From Arabidopsis thaliana (lineage: Eukaryota > Streptophyta > Magnoliopsida > Brassicales > Brassicaceae), in contig NC_003070.9 in assembly GCF_000001735.4 (NCBI RefSeq), forward strand, positions 22,119,971-22,183,970: a stretch of 64,000 bases of DNA, in the 5' to 3' direction. Below, piece by piece: positions 1 to 12,884 of the stretch. The notes beneath the pieces are model-generated. The model was given only the letters and a program-made list of their open reading frames with translations, searched no databases and was not told where the DNA came from. Numbering within the stretch: position 1 is the stretch's first letter; every line of letters begins with the position of its first letter. The position numbers and the translations under genes were made by a program.

Positions 1-1579
1 TGAGAGAGAGATAAAAAGCAGAGAACTTTCGATCGTAATGGGAAGTGCAACGAGAAGGCTATGATGATTCTTTAATATATAGAGACTTAGAAGATTAGGT
101 TTCCTCAATCCCACAACGGTCATAATTTGGTGAAAATGCGTAAAAAATCATATCTAATATGCGCGTCCGAAATCTTGTGAGGTCTTTTCATTAGATCTCG
201 TAGTGATATTTTCCTTTTTTTGCTTCATCCTATTTTATTTAGTTTTTATGAAACGCGTAACTGTATTTTTCCTCAATTAATTGCCAACAAATATTTTATA
301 AATCGACGCAGTCTTCTTAAGTGGTTTTGTCAATTTTATTATTTGGCTTAAGTCAATTATTTTTATTTACCTACATATTTGCTTTAAAAAGTAATAACAT
401 TTACACATGGTCTCAATAATTGGATTTGCCCAAAAAAAAAAGGTCTCAATAATTGGACAACACAAAGCAGAACATAAACACAACTGGTCATATACGTTAA
501 ACCTTAATTAACTCACAACTCATGTAATTGGTAAAAACCTGAGAGACGATTGATTTTCCCAATTTTTCAATAAGAACACTGCTTTCAGAGATAAGATCCC
601 ACAAACCGTCCAACATACTCTTCAAACCCTAGGAATTCTAGAATCGAAATTAAGTTGGATTGATAGAGAAATAGGGTAATTCGAGTCCAACGCCTTCGAA
701 ATCAAGAATTCCTCTTACCTAATTTCTCCTTCAATACAACTTATAATTTGGCAACTAATTGAGTGCATAATTACCCTCCAAATGCTTAGAGATAATTTTG
801 TTAGTTATTCTAAGTTAATGACTAAACAAATGTGTCTTTTTAAGAAAAGTTCGTAGAAAAGCTTTTTGGTTAGTCTGTTTCGGGTTTGAATTCATGTCTT
901 CAACCAAACTCTCCACAACTGGTTTGTGTCTGATTCAGCATTCACCTCGGTTTTGGATTTTATTCATTTTTTTTGCAGATGCGGTGGGTGCTGCAAAAAG
1001 ATGTAGCTAATTGGATGTTAAACAATTTTGACTGTTTTAGTAGCTATATATCAAAAACATTAACCACAATTTGTTTTCATGGTCATTTATGGTTTTTTTT
1101 CTATTTGAACTGTTTTTATTGTAGTTTGATTATATCGAATGAGTTTTGGTTGGGTTCAGTGTTTGTGAAAATTCTCTTGGAACTGATATAAATTACTAAA
1201 TTAGATCAACCGGATCATTCCCGTTTATAGTGAGACGAATGCCAAAGATGGACCTTCAAGTAGTTTCATATAAGTAACAACTATTTACTATTTAGTCCTC
1301 ATTTGAGGTTGCATATATGATTGCATCGTGAGTTTTATTTGGATAAAAAGTAAAACTTATATTTTTTTCGTTTTATTTTAACTCATAATTTACTTTTAAT
1401 TTTGATAGACTTTGATACATTCCTCTCATACAAAAAAACGTTACAAGACTTTATATATATATTTGTTTTGCTTCACACACATATGTTTTTTTTTATATAT
1501 AATTTCTTCGATTTACTTACCCTTAATTTATGTTTAACATAACACAACTAAACACATTAGGCGAACAACCATTTCTGAA
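1..1579. other. AT-rich intergenic DNA, 3' of UMAMIT35
   Basis: No coding region could be supported here. The stretch is AT-rich with many stops in all frames. Its right part is the 3' flank of the minus-strand transporter gene that ends at 1580. Nothing shows where the next gene to the left begins. Confidence 0.6.
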
Positions 1580-3732
1580 TTAAACTTGATCAAAATCACC
1601 ATTCGCGAGCAAAAGTGGAGTTGTCTGTTCATCTGAATCCAATTGATGATTATCGTTTTTCTCCACCGTTTCATTTGGATCATCTTTTTGAACTTGACTC
1701 CACATTATCAATAGATATCCAGTTCCTGCTATAGCAGCTCCTAACACACTGTTCACAAGAAGTTCACATTTAACAACCTGAACATATCATATTCAAATCG
1801 AAAATTGATATGTAAACTAAAAAAAAAAAAATTGGTTTGAACTTTTTTACTTATTTTAAAATATGAAAAAATCAAAAAGGAAACTAAGGGACAACTTAAA
1901 TTTTTTATATAACACATTAAGATATGTATATAATAAAATTTGAACAGGAATAAAAGTCATATCAAACATATATGCATATTTGATTTGGTATTAAGCATTT
2001 GGGTTAAAAATAAATGAACGCATGTAACTAGAGAATAATTTGAGTCTCTTCGTTGTTTAAATATAACTTTCGAAAATTATATTTACCTTCCATAGTGAAG
2101 ACTATTGACAAAGAAGCTTGTGCCAAAAATGGAAGCCCAAAGGATCCCAAATGGCTTGAAGAGTGGCACATAATAAGGCCCCTTCATTTTGGAGCACTTC
2201 ACTTGAACACTTGTTCTGATTATGCTCCCAAATATTCCCTATAAATGAACAATATATATGATTATATATACACATCCTCAGATTACGAAATACATACTAT
2301 ATAGTAATTATAATATATGATCACATAGATATACCGTGGCAATAATGAGATATAGGTCCATGTTAAGTTTGAGTTCCCATGCACTTAGGTCTGGCTCCAT
2401 GAACGCTGAGAAGATTGCACATTGGAGTGTCCCAGCTAAACTATAGGCAGACACTACTTTCATCACTTGAGGATATTTTTGGACTGTATCCAACTGATAT
2501 ACCGAATAACATAACCCGACCAACAAAAACAAAAAAAATAATTAATAATTAAAACGTGTATGCATTACTTAAGAATCAAGTTAAGACGTGTGTAGATTCA
2601 TCTACAAATGATAATATTTGTTTTCGAAAATCGATATCTTGAAACGTAATTTTGATTACCTGTATAATATTCCAAATGGAGATGGAGAGCGTGGCGCATG
2701 CAAGGAGGAGAGAGCCGAGAGCCCAATTGTCAGAATTTTTGAAGAAAGTTAAGTAGTGTGAGATTGTAGTAAGGAAATTGGAGGTTGGGGATGAAGGAGG
2801 AGAAGGTCTTATAAAAGGTCCTAAGTAAATAACTTCAACAAAGGCTCCTGTGAAACATATCAACGTGCCTATCACTCTTCCTTTTGTTCTCTTACTTGCC
2901 CATCCTAACCCTCCTTCCTTACTAATTTATATTCAAAATTTATTGAAATCATTGTTAGTTATAGTTCAATTATAAACATAGCTAAAGAAATTTAAATTTT
3001 AATAGAAGTAATTTAGTTTACCCAAGAGCAAGAGATAGCAAGAAGGAGAAAGCAGGTGACTGCAAGCCCATGGCACATACCACAATTGGAGAGCTATAAC
3101 TTAGCCCCAAAAATGCCATGTTCTGGAACAAAAACACCCTGTTCAAGAAAAATATTAATTTAAGAATCTAAACTCTAATATAACTATTTAATTATGAAAT
3201 CAGGTGTTCCAATTTTTTTTATTTAATTACTATTTTTTTTAATTATTACAGCTATTACAGTCCCAATATATTTAGTTATTGAATGAAATTGGGAGATAAA
3301 TAGGAATGCAAAATATATCATTGAATCTTATGTAAATAGATAGACAATGATATATATAAAGTTTTAAAGGGAACTAACCCTGTAAAACCGAGTAGGAAGA
3401 TACGAACAAGGGAAGGTTTCGTGAGGAAGGGTTCATCGTCACTGTAAACAAATTAGAACATCTATATCATCATAATATCTCAAATTGAGAAAGCCATGTA
3501 TAAACACATAGATCATGCTTTTTAAGTACCTTTCATCTCTATGGAAGTAGAAAGAGTAAGGGAGGAGAAGGAGAGAGCCAAGAGCGTTGGTGTAGACGAT
3601 GAACACGAAAGGGCTCATGCCACCGGTCAGTGCGGTCTTAGCCAAGATGGTGAGTGCAATGGTACATGCCTCCATCAACGCCATAACAATAAATGGAACT
3701 ATGGTTTCCCATCTTGTATCCATTAATCCCAT
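1580..3732 (-). CDS. UMAMIT35: UMAMIT/WAT1-related (nodulin MtN21-like) membrane transporter
   Basis: Seven exons join in frame into 374 residues: 3732-3530, 3441-3379, 3138-3022, 2921-2660, 2493-2335, 2238-2087 and 1748-1580, all with GT-AG introns. The product is a hydrophobic EamA/DMT-family protein of the plant UMAMIT group. Members have about ten membrane helices and several export amino acids. The first helix follows the start (motif TIVPFIVMALMEACT), and the TGGMSPFVFIVYTNALGSLL stretch is typical of the family. The polar tail ends with acidic and Gln-rich residues in the cytosol. The ATG at 3732 is the first in-frame ATG, because the upstream open frame has no ATG. Length is normal for the family and no lesion is visible. 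The substrate cannot be read from sequence. The symbol rests on remembered synteny with AT1G60050. Confidence 0.93.
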
Positions 3733-3960
3733 TTCGTTTGTGTGCGGCTTATGTTGATAATACACAGCCTTGGATGAGCCGAAATTTTGTTGATCTCTGT
3801 CTCTCTCTCTCTTTCTCTCTCGGAGAAGATGAGAGACCAAGTCCACAACAAAACTTTGTTAGGTTGTCTACTTGTCTTGCAATTAAAATGTTAGTGTGTC
3901 TTCATTAATATTTATATGTGTTTGCATGTGAGTGGAGGGCCAAATGAAGAAGAGGGTTTT
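3733..3960 (-). promoter_or_regulatory. 5' leader and promoter side of UMAMIT35, with CT-rich tract
   Basis: Immediately upstream of the transporter ATG is a pyrimidine-rich run on the plus strand (about 3796-3820), purine-rich on the coding strand. Such tracts are common in Arabidopsis 5' leaders. No clear TATA box was identified. Confidence 0.35.
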
Positions 3961-5699
3961 TCTAGACGTGGAGAGAGTCATTAGTTAGCCTTTGGAGAGG
4001 TGATGAAGCTAATAATTTGTTTCGCCTCATCTCTTATGACTAATATATCTAAATAGTTTTCTGTTGGACAAAATAAGAACATTCCCTTCTATTTTAAAAT
4101 ATATGCAAATATGAAAAGAATAAATCAAATTTTGGTACACAACAACATTCCACAAACAAGGAAACAATCCTAAACAAGACTTATTTCGTTTTTTTTTTCT
4201 ACGTATCATAATTATTTCTACAAAAAAATATTCATTTAATTCTACAATATTTTAAAACATCATTTATAAAAATAGACATGGAAAAATGTTTAATACTACT
4301 TTTTATTGGATTTATGTTTCATTTATATAGATAACCAAAATATGATGCTTTTCTTAATGTATATAAAAATATTAATTAGTGGACAAATATCCTAATGCAA
4401 CTATTTACGTTTAATCTTGTTCGGATATAATACCAAGTTTCTGGAAGAATTGGGCTTAGTATAATGAAAAACTGAAAACGTTTTGAGTTACTAATTCTAT
4501 GCAATATCAACTCCCATTTGTTGAAACTCCAAAAATCATTTTTATAATAAATAAAACAGATCCCCACAAAATGGTGGTGGTGGTAGTATAAGTTGTGGTT
4601 TAAATTGCAAAATTGATAGTGTACTTCAATTTAGTGCAAGAAGTCAAAATATTATTTGATTGCAAGAGATCCAAAGTTCGAGTCTCTCTATACGCAGATA
4701 TCTGTTTTAATATATAACTCACAACAATATTGTTTTCGTTGTCAAATTTCAGTTGTAAAACCAAGCTTAAAGAAAAGGGGATTCATAAACGATGACAAAT
4801 TGACAATTGAAATTAACACCGAAAACGGTATTGTTGTGGTTTATATATCAAAAAAACATAATTTGTGTATAAGTCTTTACGAGCTGAACTTCAAAATGAA
4901 AGAGTCGTGACAACATTCATCCCTTTGAAAAGCTGTGTTAAGATCACAGATCAAAAGTGTGAAAGAACCAACAATCGTTTATAAAAATCTGGGTCAATCT
5001 ACTGAATAACTGATTTTTAGTTAAAAGCCAATAATATTTTAACATATATAGTACTAGAGTCCAGTAAATACAAACGGATATAAGCAATCAAGAAAATGTT
5101 GTTCGATTTAAGATGAATGAGCTAAAAGATTTATCGTTCCAAGAAGGTGTTAGCCACTTATATATCACGACAATATTGAACAATCTATTCATTGACAATT
5201 ATGTCTGTGTTGGTACCAACAAAATAATTGGAAAACCCTAAATCTCAACAACTGTTTTCAAAACCATTGTTTTTTTAAAAGACACAAATGAATATATAAT
5301 GTTTGACCTTGAATTTTTCTTAATCGATTAAGAGTCGCATTTCCTTTGACGTAGCAGTTGGGGGAATGAAACGTCACCTTTTATATTAATGTTAGGATTA
5401 AAATGGTGACGACATTTGAAATATTCCCACGATGGTGAGGCAGAAGAAATGTGGAGAATATATTATCTTCTAACTGTCTTCACAAATATTATTATAAGTT
5501 ATAAATGAAAAAATAGGTTAGTTAGTATAATGTAGAGAAATAATTTAAAGTTGGGATTGTTTTTCTTAATTATATATGACTTGTAGGTGATCGTTATGTA
5601 TTTAGTTTAGGTTAATGTTGAACTGTATCTCAAAATAAAACAGTTTCATTTTACATAATGGTAGCCCTAAAAAAACAAAAAAAACAAAAAAACTAGTAC

Positions 5700-6120
5700 A
5701 AAAAAAATAAAAATTGAATTGGACGGTTCGGATCGGGTTCAGTTCTCTTAAAATATCTGAATGCATATTTTAAAAATATATTCTGGTTTTCGGTTTGGAT
5801 TAGGTAATATCCAAAAATCGAATAATTATCCAAATATATGCATGAAATCCAACTAAATTTATCATCTTTTTTGAAACATATATTCACCAGTTTAGTCAGG
5901 TCTTTCAAATAATTTGGATTTAAATTAACCAATCCGAATCGAACCGATATCTTTTTGGTTTTTAGCTAGCTTTTTATACAAAAATTCCAACTTACACGAT
6001 ACCGAACCAAATTCGAACTGAACTGAATTTCTTAAATACTTGAATGGGACCTAGACTTATATTGTAGATCATAAAGAATTGAAGTTGATAGAACCGATCT
6101 GAATCTGAACCGATACTTGA
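5700..6120. repeat. Diverged dispersed repeat with GGTTCGG / CCGAACC motifs in inverted orientation
   Basis: The left side (5715-5740) contains GGTTCGGATCGGGTTC. The right side (about 5935-6115) contains several complementary motifs such as AACCGATCTGAATCTGAACC. This arrangement resembles old, degenerate dispersed repeats common in Arabidopsis intergenic DNA. Termini and target duplications could not be defined, so the family is left open. Confidence 0.4.
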
Positions 6121-9000
6121 ATACTCGGACGTAACCAGAATGTCATTGGTATATATACGAATGAGTCACGCATACCCATCTTTAGGGTCAGATTTTGAGA
6201 TGTGAATTTTATATTTTTGAAACTTTAACATTCTCGCGCAGTTTCGCATTAACTGAATGATCATCTTTGAAAAGATTCAGCAAGGATGTGGACAACTATT
6301 AAATGGCTCCATAATTATGTTAGAGGAGATAAATGAGTAAATGACCCATCACAGAATGTTCTTTTTATATTATACTATAGATTATACTTGTTTTAATTTT
6401 TTAAAAGAAGATAATGTAAGAAGTCCAACTGGATTAGTCAGAAAGTATCTTAACAATGTATATATTTAGTATATATAGTCATCACAATGTGATGATCGAA
6501 TCTTTATATTTTTCTCTGTTTTTTTATTCTTATTTTAAATGCTTCTTCGGATTTTGAAAGGATAAATATGGATTTTACAAATATGTCTCCACAATGAATA
6601 TGGGTTTGGGTAAACCGAGTCTTCTCTTGTCAAATAATACCTTCCTTATTTAATTGAGAAAAATGTGAAAATATTTCATTTACAATACAAACCATATGTA
6701 TAACTTTAAGCAATTGTTGGAGTCACAAATCGCAGTATCTAAGGTCTCCAGTTCCGTGCACTTTAACTTCTTACTTCTTAGTAGGCTCGAGTAAATGGGC
6801 TGAAGCCCAACGAATCTTTTAGCTCACATCGCATCCGATTATTGCAAAATTGTATATGAACATTTTTAAGAGGAATTATATAAATTCCTTATTTTGGTTG
6901 TTTAATCTTTTAGCAGTACATAACTGCATAGAGCTAAAACTTTGAAAATTCACCTCATAGAATTACAAAACTAATATTGAAAGACAGAAGACTGATGTTA
7001 CTGTCTTACTGATACACTTGCAGAAGGTAAAACGTGGAAAGAATAGTCTTAGTTTATCATTTTGAAAGATACAAACAATAGTTTACCAAATTAGTATTCT
7101 GGCAGTAAGTTGAATATTTTTAACATAAATTAAGAAAGCGAACAACTAGTTATTATTAATAACAAAAATCCAAAATAAAGAAAAGTGGTCCAAAATTTTT
7201 GGATCAAGACAAATATATTTCATTCACTCTGAACTATAACTAGCCACAAAGAGTTGAGCATGATATGACTTGTAGCCCAAATTATCGTGGAAGAAAATAG
7301 CTCTATATTGTATACACATATCACAAGATTCCCTTCCTATATGTGTTAACATCACTTAATTTTTAATATGTCTGGACTCTAACTCATAATTGACAATTCA
7401 CAAAAAAAGGAAGGTAAAACAGTCTACATATACAAAATATTGTTGTATACGGCAGGTAAATATATACTTATTTAAATTTTAAACTCTTATCAGAACTTTA
7501 AACTGAACTAGATTAACATTAAATAAACTAGTTAGTGTTTTTTAATTTCTATAAAAAACATCTTGTGTTATGCTAAAAAGCTTTCTTTATTTTTGCTTTG
7601 TATATTTGCATATTCCATGGAATTTATGCATGTTTTGAAATGAAGATGGGTTTGATGAGAAGATAGAATAGAAGAGGATATTGCCTACACTGTGACCATG
7701 TCTCCCATGTGCCATCCTTTCTGTAAAGAAAATGGAAAATTAAAACAAATACTATATTTTATGCTAAGCAAAGCAAATCAAGTGCTTTGACATTTGAAAT
7801 GACATATTGATTTTTGTAATCCAAAAAATTATTAAATTAATAAAGTGTTGAAAACTATGCGAGGGTATCTTTGCCCAAAGTCCTTGGTTGGTTGTTAGGG
7901 AGAAGAAATGCTTACCAAAGTATATATCACTAAGCTTTCTTTGGCCCTTTGAGGAGGACAATGCACTAGCCACCTTACTACTATTATGGATACCTATACC
8001 ACAACTAATGTTTCATTCATATGAAAACATACTTTCCAATAATTTCCATTACCATTATTTTTTTATATAGGTATAAAAGAAAACTGGCATTGTGTCTATA
8101 ACTAATAGTTTAATATTGGTGAAGGTTCGAATCTTTTTAGTTTTTTTTTTTATCAGGACGCTTTTACAAACCCTTTATAAATAATATTAACTTATAGAAC
8201 TTTCGAAAAGAAACAAAATTGAGGTAGTTAAAAATAACTATGGTATTTTTGAAACACAAAAGTAAAAAATTGGTAGCTTATACAAATTGTCTCATAGGTG
8301 TTTTAAAAATCTGAGTTTTAAACACATTGGTGCAATGGTCGAATGAAAAAGAAAAAATATATATATATAAAGCGAAAAGGAAAACTAAAAGCAAGAATCA
8401 AATCAAAAAAAAAAAAGAGTATGAGAAAAAGGAAAAAGTAAGAAGATAGTTGTGGAAGTGATGGATCCAATTATAAGTGTCTCTATCTTAAAAAAAGACC
8501 CCACATTAAGAGATCTCAGTCATATTGTCCTCCAACCCATAGGAGCTTTAAGATGTTTGTTACCTCTTTTCCTTTTCTCTATCATTGTTTGTCCCTTTCA
8601 TAGATCTATTGATTTCACACTCTTATATCATCATTTCCCCACCTCTTTCTCTCTACCCACGAGTATGTTACATCTTGATGATGATCCATCATAAACCCGA
8701 GGTTAATCTTCGTATTAACAATTCCGATTTGCAGTCCTTTTTTTTAAAAGTTTATCGTATATGTGGGTTTGAATTTTATAGGTAATGAATCCAGTTAATC
8801 TTTAATGTTTTGTATACTTAATAAAACCAAATATATGCCTTAGAGCCTTTAAAATGAGTAGTTATAAAAGTATCTACAATTGAATTCTTGTACACTATAG
8901 ATGGTTCATAGTTCCTCCTCTAGCTCTATGCATAGCAATTACACACTATACAACGTACACAAGTACGTACACATATTTCAGTATGATATGTATATGTATG

Positions 9001-9014
9001 TGTGTGTGTGTGTA
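9001..9014. repeat. (TG)n microsatellite
   Basis: A short run of alternating T and G, preceded by TATGTATATG. Confidence 0.8.
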
Positions 9015-9389
9015 GCAATATCTCTTTAGGTGGACACCGTTGGTGTCGCGCATGACTTTGTAGATTCCAATAATGTTTTGATGAGTACTGTTTCGAATCT
9101 CATACTTAATATTGTTCCTGCTGTCATGCACAAATGAAATAACAGTTATCTTTAAATAATATTTTGATAAATCTCTCCTTCACACGATGATAAATTTATT
9201 AATGCTTCGTGGACCAACTTCGTTTCAGAGTTGTCTAATTCATATATTGAAATTTACGGAAAGTGGGTGTTCTCCAAAATTTTTGATAAATCGCTTTCTC
9301 TTTTTGACCTTATAAGCCAAATAAAGTTAACTTTTAATGTGTTATTTTCCTTGTTTAAATTAAAAGATCAACAAATTTTTCGGTTTTAA

Positions 9390-9637
9390 GAGCATCTCCA
9401 TTAGTTTATATACTCCTATAGATATCTCAACACAAGAATATTAGTATTTTATATAGTTTAATTATATATTTAATTTTTTATTATTTTAATTTAAGATAAG
9501 AACCAATTAGGAAAAGACAAGTGTAGTATACAACTATACATAGGTTCTCAAATAAGAACCTCTCTCTATCTCCTTCATTTTTTTTTCATTATTCTAGTGG
9601 GAGAGTATCTCATTGAGATACCCCAATGGAGATGGCC
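9390..9637. mobile_element. Tourist/Harbinger-like MITE, 248 bp
   Basis: The element begins GAGCATCTCCATT and ends AATGGAGATGGCC, a 13-base terminal inverted repeat with two mismatches. It is flanked on both sides by the trinucleotide TAA (9387-9389 and 9638-9640). A 3-bp TTA/TAA target duplication and GAGCATCTCC-type ends are hallmarks of PIF/Harbinger-derived MITEs. The interior is AT-rich and non-coding, so it would depend on a transposase made elsewhere. Confidence 0.8.
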
Positions 9638-11869
9638 TAAATAATCTGATTATGCATAAAGAAGTTTCCTTTAACTTAAAAATAAATAAATCATTTAACC
9701 TTTTTTGTGGGAATGTTACAAAAGATTAGAAAAAATGTAAAAGTTAGTATTATACCATCTTGTAAAATCATAGAGATATTTGTAATAAAAACAAAAATAC
9801 TCCTACATTAATACGAAAAAAACTTGCTGACTTAAAATCCAAGTAGAATATCTTATACGTCATTTTAGGGGATTTATTTTTGTTAATTGAAAGCATAAAT
9901 TATTTTAAGATCGGAAGTCTTGGGAAAATACTTCATTCACAAACTACACTCTTAAATAGACAGTGATAAAAGCAAACTTAATCATTGTAAAAATTATATA
10001 CATGAAATATCTAGTTTTTATGTAAACTGTAATACTAATAAACTGTAAGTTTTGATGAAGTTCACTGCCAAATATGTCTAAAGATGATCTCATTTCTTAA
10101 TTTAAAGAAAGAGTATGTGTTTTCAAGAATAATTGTAAATAACGTTTTGATTTGTTTAAGCTTAACTGTCTTAATTAAATTATATAGCTAAAAGAGAAGG
10201 AGGACAAGAAAGGCTTTCACGTGATGCTTTGGGAGTTTTAACATCTGCAGCTAAGGTTCATTTCCTTACTGCCTTTCTTACACTTGACCAACTTCTTGTC
10301 CACAATAAGACCTCTCTATCATTCTGTTTCAAACCACTTTATTTTCTGTGTTTTCTTCTTCCATTCGAATTGCTAAAAGTATACTAATAGAGCTTATTTA
10401 TGTTTAAATATCGACCAACTTTTCTCATCAGTCTTAGATTTTTATCTATATGTTTTTAGTATATGAAATTGTGAAAACTACTATTCTTGTATGCTCCAAT
10501 CACCATATAATATTTATTTGTTTTTGTAAGGTTTTCTTGTATTAAATTTGTACTAATTTTTCTTATATTGAGAGAACCAAAGGATTATTAACTTATCATC
10601 AGAAAATTTGAAATTTTTTTTTTTTAAAATGAACAGTATAGCACTATGTTGTGCATCGAAACTTAGAATAATCCAAAATGTGTGTAATACATAGTTGGAA
10701 ATGTTTCACTCTTTCTTTTGTCCACTAGATTTAAGTGGACAGCTCATTTATTTAACTTTTAAAATCGGATCTCATGGAGAATAATCCTAAAATTACCGGC
10801 TAGAAAAACTGGCGCAGTAGCATATGAGTTATGACTCGATCGTACTTATTCTCTCTCACCCAAATGTATATGCTAATAATATATATAAAACGTGTATCAT
10901 GATATTGCACCAAGGAGAGTGGTGAGGGTCGTCGCAATCGAATACTAATTAAGCATTGCCCTTTACCATATATAAGTCGAGCTACTTTGTCAGCTGAGAT
11001 TCACTTATCTTGTTTGGTCTATTTTTACATGGAAAATAGACAATTAAAATGTAATTATTATGCCTCAAGTGCACCTTAAACACGCATATCTATATATAGA
11101 TGCACGACACTATTTTAGATACTGTACGAAGTAACTTCTTTTTATGAGATAAATTCACCTTTTTGAACTCTACTAGTAACTTAACTTTTTAAGATGTAAA
11201 CGTAAAGACCATTGAACAAGAGAACAATAGCATTGTGTATCAAAACAAGTCATCATAAGTTAACAATCAGTCGTATCAAGAGCTGTTGTTTTCTTTTGTA
11301 TGTTAGGCCAAATACTATACCAATCTATGTAAGTTTTTGACTTTTGAAGGAAAATATTTACAGTTTTTTCTTGGTTTACTATTTACATGTGAGAATGTTC
11401 ATTTCATCTGTTTCAGATTTCTTTTGGGAGATCTTCTCTACGAGATTTCTCGCGCCTATAACTCCTGCCAAACCCGATTTACGGCATTTGGCTTCAACGC
11501 GATTGTCATTTCCAAAAATCCTATTATAGCAAAGAAATCCTGACAAAAGGACATGCAAGCGGAAGCTATTCAAATTCCGCACGACCAAGGCTTGCTTAGT
11601 TTTTTTTTTTTTGTCTTCTTTTTTGGTCTATCTCCACAATTTATAGATTTTCTTAGTAATGACAATGTTTGTGGAATCACACAAGTTTTAAATATATAAT
11701 CATTTGTTTACATATTTGTTTGTCTTCCGTTAACCACACTATAAAATATATTTTTTTTTTTTATCGTTTGCTCATGATCAACTGTGTAAGAAAGTTATAC
11801 AACAATAACACCCATAGCTATGTTTATGACTGATCGATCTCAACAATAATATATATCTGAAAATATAAC

Positions 11870-11871
<2 letters not shown>

Positions 11872-11903
<32 letters not shown>
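11872..11903. repeat. (TA)n microsatellite
   Basis: An uninterrupted alternating AT run of about 32 bases, likely polymorphic in length. Confidence 0.9.
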
Positions 11904-11906
<3 letters not shown>

Positions 11907-12808
11907 GCTTTGGTATTAACCTAGTAATATATAAACTTGAAGCCAATGATTATAAATCATCACATACATTTGTACTTGTTGCATCTTTCTCTTTCTCTTG
12001 TAATATAGAAATTGCATCTCTCATCTAATATAGAAGGCACAAATGCATGTGCATGGTTTACGAGAAGGCCACGAAATATTATATATATTGAGTATTGACT
12101 AAGAGAGGTGAGGAGCATTTATTATTTAGTTGAACGAATCATTATAATAGGCTATATAAAAAATAATTTTCGTAATAAATGAATAATAGTTTTAAAAGTC
12201 CGAGGAGCAAAAACGACGGATGTTGGATTGTTGGGAAACGGATTGGGTTATTCTAATTAATCTAGAAAGGCGAAAGATCGATATAGTTTTTTTTTGGTAC
12301 CGTGTGATGATAGTGGTAAGATATAAACACATTTATTTACTTATATTAGTATTTTATTTTTCTATTTATCATTTCAAGAAGACACTGAAATTTAGGTTTT
12401 TGTATGGACATCACCTTCACGGCTTCACCTAGTCTAATCATGTTATACAAACAAATATTTGGGACCTTCTTAATTATTATTAAATGCACTGAACATACCA
12501 TAATCTACTTATTGATCTGCTGTTTCTTGTCCCTTTTTATGTAGAAAAGAGGCAATGAATAAACAATATGGAATGTCAAAGGAGACAATGATTATATATC
12601 ACATTCTATATTAGTTTAATAAGGAATTAACTTTCATTGTTTTAAATTTAGCTAGCATGTGGTAGTGAAACCAGGAAATGCATTTGGGTTTATGGACATG
12701 ATAAGTTTATCAAGGAGAAATAGTGAAATACATATACATTAATAGAAAATATTCATTAATGAACTTCCATAAAAGAATGTAAAATTGTAATTCCAGTATT
12801 GTTAGAGA

Positions 12809-12884
12809 TCGTAAAAAACTAAAAGCAAATTCGAAAGAAAACATAATCGTAAAAAACTAAAAGCAAATTCGAAAGAAAACATAA
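12809..12884. repeat. Perfect 38-bp tandem duplication
   Basis: Positions 12809-12846 and 12847-12884 are identical copies beginning TCGTAAAAAACTAAAAGC. Identity implies a recent slippage or duplication. Confidence 0.85.

Larger units (their letters stand above)
3961..9389. other. AT-rich intergenic DNA
   Basis: This stretch holds no open frame with recognisable protein similarity, no tRNA and no convincing splice-linked exons. The short open frames are composed of low-complexity residues. One diverged inverted repeat is listed separately at about 5700-6120. Purine-rich and AT-microsatellite patches occur at 8340-8440 and around 9000. Confidence 0.5.

Noticed and set aside
3733..3846. An N-terminal extension of UMAMIT35
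   Set aside because: There is no ATG in the extension, and family members begin close to the first membrane helix.
4640..4910. An 84-codon frame preceded by GTTCGAGTC
   Set aside because: The composition is low-complexity and no Pol III A box or protein family is recognisable.
8070..8150. A tRNA- or SINE-like B box (GGTTCGAATC)
   Set aside because: No matching A box at the right spacing, no cloverleaf and no target duplication were found.
10190..10310. A possible stem (AAGAAAGGC / GCCTTTCTT)
   Set aside because: Only about nine pairs over a loop of about 60 bases, well within chance.
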